A DNA stretch of 64,000 bases, taken from Nipponacmea schrenckii (lineage: Eukaryota; Mollusca; Gastropoda; Lottiidae). Both the position numbers and the translations under genes were made by a program. Positions within the stretch are counted from its first letter, which is position 1. Each line of letters starts with the position of its first letter. Below, piece after piece: positions 61,501 to 64,000 of this stretch. Location: the NCBI GenBank assembly GCA_030562195.1, contig CM060201.1, forward strand, positions 28,688,067-28,752,066, read 5' to 3'. A model generated the notes under the pieces. That model had not been told where the DNA came from and ran no database searches. It saw only the letters and a list, made by a program, of their open reading frames with translations.

Positions 61501-64000
61501 AGATACAAGTATAACCATCAATTTCATCCACACATGTTCCAGAATTCTGACAAGGGTTCACTTCGCAATCATCAAAATTTGTTTCACAGTGTTTACCACT
61601 TGTTCCAACTGGACAATGACATTTATAGCTATTACCAATATCTTGACAATAAGCATTATTCATACATGGTGTACTGGCACAGGCAAATGCTTCTAGTTCG
61701 CAATTTTTTCCTAAAAGCAAAAATAAGTCAAATAAGAAGAAATCAAAATACACAAGACCCATAATGGTTGAAATGAGCGAAATATGAAGCTATTTATTGT
61801 CTGTTGGGTCGTTCTCAAAATTTCAAAACCTATGAGAGAAATTCATTTGCAATGCACTAATTATCCACGGATGTCGTTTTAACATAACAGCACTAACAAA
61901 CTCCTATACAGATATGTACGAAAATGATCTTACCAGCATATCCTGGTGAACAGTAACAAATGTAGTCATTTACTAAATCTTTACATCCAGTCGCATGTTT
62001 ACATGGTAGACTGGCACATTCATTTATATCAAATTCACATCTAGTACCCGTATAACCTGGACTACAGTTACAGGTGAAGCCATTTTCACCGCTAATGCAT
62101 GTGCCCTGCAACAAAAAAAAGTTTACATCTTGATCAAACATATCTAGTAAATGGCTATTTACCTTTCTAAATATCTGTCTATTGTGTTGGATAAGCAATA
62201 GACTTTATTCATTTGTTCCAGGCACGTAGTCCGATTGTTCGGAGAGGCAAGTAGTATATGCGGAGGGGTATGGCCTTAGTTGAAGAAATGAAGATGATAG
62301 GTTGTCGGAATACTTTTAAAAGGGGTAATCATTTTATTGTTTGGGAGGAACATTGCATTTTCATTTTCAAACTCGGCTTACTATTTAAAAAAATTGTTTT
62401 CATAAATTCTCGTGCAAACTTACCGCCTTGGGTTAGTCAAAACTAATTACAAATTATGTATTATTATAGCCATAACAAGCAGAATAGTAAATTAGTAAGC
62501 ATTGGTAATTTTTTTGTCAGTACTTAAAGCGACAATTTATGCCATTGCGTAAGAAGCTCAATTAAGCACGAAAATAAGGACTTTTTACGACATGCATAGT
62601 AGGGCAGCGATATAGATTTATGTAATATAATCTAATATAATACATTTCTTGTTCATACACTATTACTATGGTTTATGCATAATATACCTTTGACCTAAAA
62701 TTTACTAAAGCATAAAACCTCAAAAATAAAATAATCATATCGTCAGAGAAATATGCATACTACAATAAAATGTTGTAAAATGCATTATGGTTAAAAAGTG
62801 CTATTTAAAAAGTAGGCTAATGATCACATAGGTCAAACATAAAATTTGAAATTTGGTCAGTAAGAGCTCTAATCATCATTAAATATACCTGCTACCATAA
62901 ATATCATCCAGAAAACTAAGTAATTATCCTAAAGATCCATTTGATTATTGAAAAACGCTTAATAAATTGATTAAGAGTTTTTAAAAAATGACTTTATAGT
63001 TTTGCGAGTTTTCAAGATTTCAAGAGATTCTGTTACTTTATGACACCAGGTAAGTTTACTGATGAATATATACTCATATTCTTGAGAAGTAAAATTTCAT
63101 TTTCATGCTCAGACCTATTATCCCTTTAAAATAGAAAAATTCAAGAAGTATCAAACAATAAAAAAACACATTATTTATTTGATTTTTAAAATAAACTTGA
63201 TGACATGAGCAGATTATATCATTTGAGTAATTTAGGAAAAAGTCATAGCTTTAAAACCTTGTTTTGAAATTTTGATTTCAATTATGATTGTCATTTATAA
63301 TTTGCCAACCAATAATTCTGTCCAAATTAGTTTCAATCGATTTTCTGAAAATGGTAGAAGTCAAATTAAAACCTACCGAATTTATACAGGGATAGCTTTC
63401 ACATTCATCAATGTCCACGTCACATTGAGCACCGGTGAATCCAGGTTTACATTCACATGTATAGTTTCCATCCGAATCAACACATCTTCCACCATTGGTA
63501 CAAGGATTACTAGCACATTCATTGATTTCGCCATCACATACAACACCTAGACAAAATGATTGAAGGTTGTTACTCGCACGTAATTATGCTACAGGTTGAA
63601 TTTATTCTTAAATCTAAATTTACTTGCGAAAACTGGAGACAAACTGTTAGAGGATTGTTACTTGTATATATATGCGCTGTACTCGAAATTCTGGGATAAA
63701 TTTCCAAATTCACTTATGTCAAACTTTAGGTTGGTTTACATGTGTACGTACGCTTTTAGTGATATCGCATGCTAAAATGTTACAGCGGACGTGACTACAG
63801 ATTAATATCATTCGTCAAGACAATATTAGATAAGATGAGGTCCATTTGTAAACTCTGCAATCACTATTTGTTATATCTACTCATTTGTATAAAAAATAAT
63901 CACTGACGATTACCTGTTCGACCGGAAGGACATAAACATGTATAAAAGTTGATGCCATCTTTACATGTAGCACCTCCAAAACATCTGTGACCTAGACAAT
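39407..64000 (-). CDS. Giant secreted EGF / Ser-Thr repeat (mucin-like) protein, 5' end beyond window
   Basis: Exons in transcript order: >64000-63914, 63546-63377, 62105-61934, 61710-44879 (about 16.8 kb), 44105-44070, 43849-43769, 43548-39407. Splice phases match at every junction (the 36- and 81-bp exons keep phase 1), which is strong support for one gene. The part in the window would be over 7000 residues. Domains: several EGF modules, then 13 EGF modules mixed with Thr/Ser linkers, a 17-residue repeat, about 330 copies of a 13-residue Ser/Thr/Asp repeat, an 8-residue repeat, and a basic Tyr-rich C-terminus. No membrane helix or GPI-type tail is seen, so it is probably secreted. The frame is broken at about 46405, 49750-49925, 50640-51245 and 57380. 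Role is inferred: extracellular matrix, mucus or adhesive protein. Confidence 0.8.
40945..42150 (-). repeat. 24-bp coding tandem repeat (8-residue unit)
   Basis: About 50 units of 24 bp encoding SSTESPDL with changes mostly at the fourth to eighth residues. Every third base varies most, as expected for coding repeats kept in frame. Confidence 0.9.
43769..43849 (-). CDS. 81-bp exon of the giant gene
   Basis: Acceptor TTTTTACAG and donor GCAG|GTATAG bound 81 bp encoding SGSTSLDGYTTGYGG and IITGEATGAFA. Phase 1 at both ends fits its neighbours. Gly/Thr-rich, no repeat. Confidence 0.75.
44070..44105 (-). CDS. 36-bp micro-exon of the giant gene
   Basis: Bounded by acceptor TTTTTTAG and donor AAAG|GTTAGT. 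In phase it encodes GDLQFTEGVSPK and links the 13-residue array exon (donor AAAG|GTATTT at 44879) to the 81-bp exon. Predicted from phase and splice sites only. Confidence 0.6.
44879..61710 (-). CDS. Giant exon: 13 EGF modules plus long Ser/Thr/Asp repeats
   Basis: Acceptor CTTTTAG|GAAAAAATTGC at 61710; donor at 44879. From the 5' side: EGF modules 1-8 in a row (for example HCANNPCLNSAICINLSNRF), EGF 9 and 10 separated by Thr-rich linkers, EGF 11 and 12, a Thr-rich region with the 17-residue repeat (59665-59010), a long Ser/Thr stretch, EGF 13 (CVPNPCVNSARC), then the 13-residue array to the end. Many EGF modules keep the D/N-x-(D/N/E) and aromatic features of calcium-binding EGF (NIDDCKPNPCQNGGSC). 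The long open frame is broken by single-base shifts and two noisy patches inside the array only. An exon this long is exceptional but is seen in mucin genes. Confidence 0.8.
45560..57900 (-). repeat. 39-bp coding tandem array (13-residue unit)
   Basis: About 12.3 kb of units encoding the pattern TSDTSGTTTISDI, with relatives such as TSMSDV, TTIISDT and SKPTLISDI. The unit is exactly 39 bp, and higher-order blocks recur (MSDVTADTSKPTLISDITPA appears in several places). The regular Ser/Thr with Asp suggests dense O-glycosylation or phosphorylation (inference). Because the unit length is a multiple of three, the opposite strand is also largely open; those frames are by-products. Confidence 0.95.
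57070..57760 (-). repeat. ~168-bp higher-order repeat at the start of the array
   Basis: Four near-identical blocks of about 168 bp, recognised by TGTATCATGTAGCGTTG and CGTTTTACTTTTATCAG on the plus strand. The third block has lost two single bases near 57378 and 57395, which shifts the coding frame. Confidence 0.9.
57930..58060 (-). CDS. EGF module 13 of the giant protein
   Basis: Six cysteines in EGF spacing (SCVPNPCVNSARC, then FVCKCMKGFSGKYC) stand alone between the long Ser/Thr region and the 39-bp array. Confidence 0.85.
59010..59665 (-). repeat. 51-bp coding repeat (17-residue unit)
   Basis: About 12-13 copies of a 17-residue unit, SFTIKIDPDGNTPTTTQ, with small changes. Each unit has DPDG, a Thr cluster and a hydrophobic FTIKI part. 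Confidence 0.95.
60110..60720 (-). repeat. Tandem duplication: EGF plus Thr-linker (~300 bp, two copies)
   Basis: EGF 9 and EGF 10 with the linkers behind them (CKNEATCISIGYTDF, then PLTTAIAQDS, LATIEDLTTSSSTAVDDQS) are nearly identical in DNA, pointing to a recent duplication. Confidence 0.9.
60865..61345 (-). repeat. Tandem duplication: EGF pair (~240 bp, two copies)
   Basis: EGF 4-5 and EGF 6-7 are near-identical blocks (DDCKPNPCQNGGSCVDL, PDGFSGVTCNEQD, IPSVSKCDKSTCQNGGSC). Only a few bases differ. Confidence 0.9.
61934..62105 (-). CDS. EGF exon of the giant gene (172 bp)
   Basis: Starts with acceptor TTGTTGCAG|GGCACATGC and ends GCTG|GTAAGA. It encodes the end of one EGF (GTCISGENGFTCNCSPGY) and nearly all of the next (DINECASLPCKHATGC...YCSPGYAG). 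Phases fit both neighbours. Confidence 0.88.
62106..63376. other. Intron of the giant gene
   Basis: AT-rich intron between EGF exons; apart from the MITE copy at its right nothing is recognised. Confidence 0.7.
62829..63125. mobile_element. TTAA MITE (family 1), copy 4, left end lost
   Basis: The right end (CCTATTATCCCT followed by TTAA, 63126-63129) and internal segments (CAGTAAGAGCTCTAATCATC, TGACACCAGGTAAGTTT) match the family. The left terminus AGGGATA is no longer recognisable. Confidence 0.8.
63377..63546 (-). CDS. EGF exon of the giant gene (170 bp)
   Basis: Acceptor TTTGTCTAG|GTGTTGTATG and donor TTCG|GTAGGT. It encodes the end of one EGF, one whole EGF (ECASNPCTNGGRCVDSDG...CKPGFTGAQC) and the start of the next (DIDECESYPCINS), which continues in phase in the exon at 62105. 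Confidence 0.88.
63914..64000 (-). CDS. EGF exon of the giant gene, running off the window
   Basis: Frame CLGHRCFGGATCKDG, then YTCLCPSGRTG, with donor ACAG|GTAATC at 63914. Cys spacing (C-x4-C) shows that coding continues to the window edge. A possible acceptor CTAG at 63992-63993 would cut off the first cysteine and is less likely. Confidence 0.8.

Overview
The window is AT-rich animal genomic DNA: short coding exons with GT-AG introns, many transposon remnants, and genes of animal type (RECQL1-like helicases, a Cys-loop receptor subunit, HSDL1, a very large EGF/Ser-Thr repeat protein). An intronless, divergent nicotinic-type subunit and a huge secreted EGF/mucin-like gene fit a lophotrochozoan, most likely a mollusc. 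That placement is inference; no marker here fixes the species.

Layout. (1) 0.2-5.9 kb: a decayed Ty3/gypsy-type LTR retrotransposon (two 376-377 bp LTRs, about 97% alike) has inserted into the 3' end of a LINE-type ORF, whose two halves flank it. A small TTAA-flanked MITE sits inside the LTR element. (2) 5.9-13.7 kb: no convincing gene. It holds a 1.37-kb inverted-repeat element with three copies of a perfect palindrome and a long hairpin, a foldback-like element whose arms are arrays of a ~15-bp repeat, and a ~57-bp satellite interrupted by another copy of the TTAA MITE. (3) 13.8-27.8 kb: two RECQL1-like genes, tail to tail, about 1 kb apart at their 3' ends. Copy B (minus) has all expected parts from the coiled coil onward. 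Copy A (plus) lacks the N-terminal exon, has an altered Walker A loop and a shorter C-terminus, and is followed by a broken duplicate of its last exon. In both copies one intron holds a tandem array made of the 3' splice site plus the head of the next exon; this is the most unusual structure in the window. (4) 30.0-31.2 kb: an intronless Cys-loop receptor subunit. (5) 32.5-36.7 kb: a nine-exon HSDL1-like short-chain dehydrogenase that keeps the YxxxK motif. (6) 39.4-64 kb, minus: one giant gene running off the right edge. EGF exons lead into a ~16.8-kb exon (13 EGF modules, a 17-residue repeat, then about 330 copies of a 13-residue Ser/Thr/Asp repeat). Two tiny exons and a 4.1-kb last exon follow, carrying an 8-residue repeat and a basic, Tyr-rich tail. 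Splice phases agree across all these exons. Two short patches and two single-base shifts break the frame inside the 39-bp array; they look like local assembly noise or decay.

The two helicases are paralogues that would act in the nucleus in DNA unwinding and repair. The receptor, HSDL1 and the giant protein look functionally unrelated neighbours. The EGF/mucin protein has no visible membrane segment in the window and is most simply read as a secreted structural or mucus/adhesive-type protein (inference).
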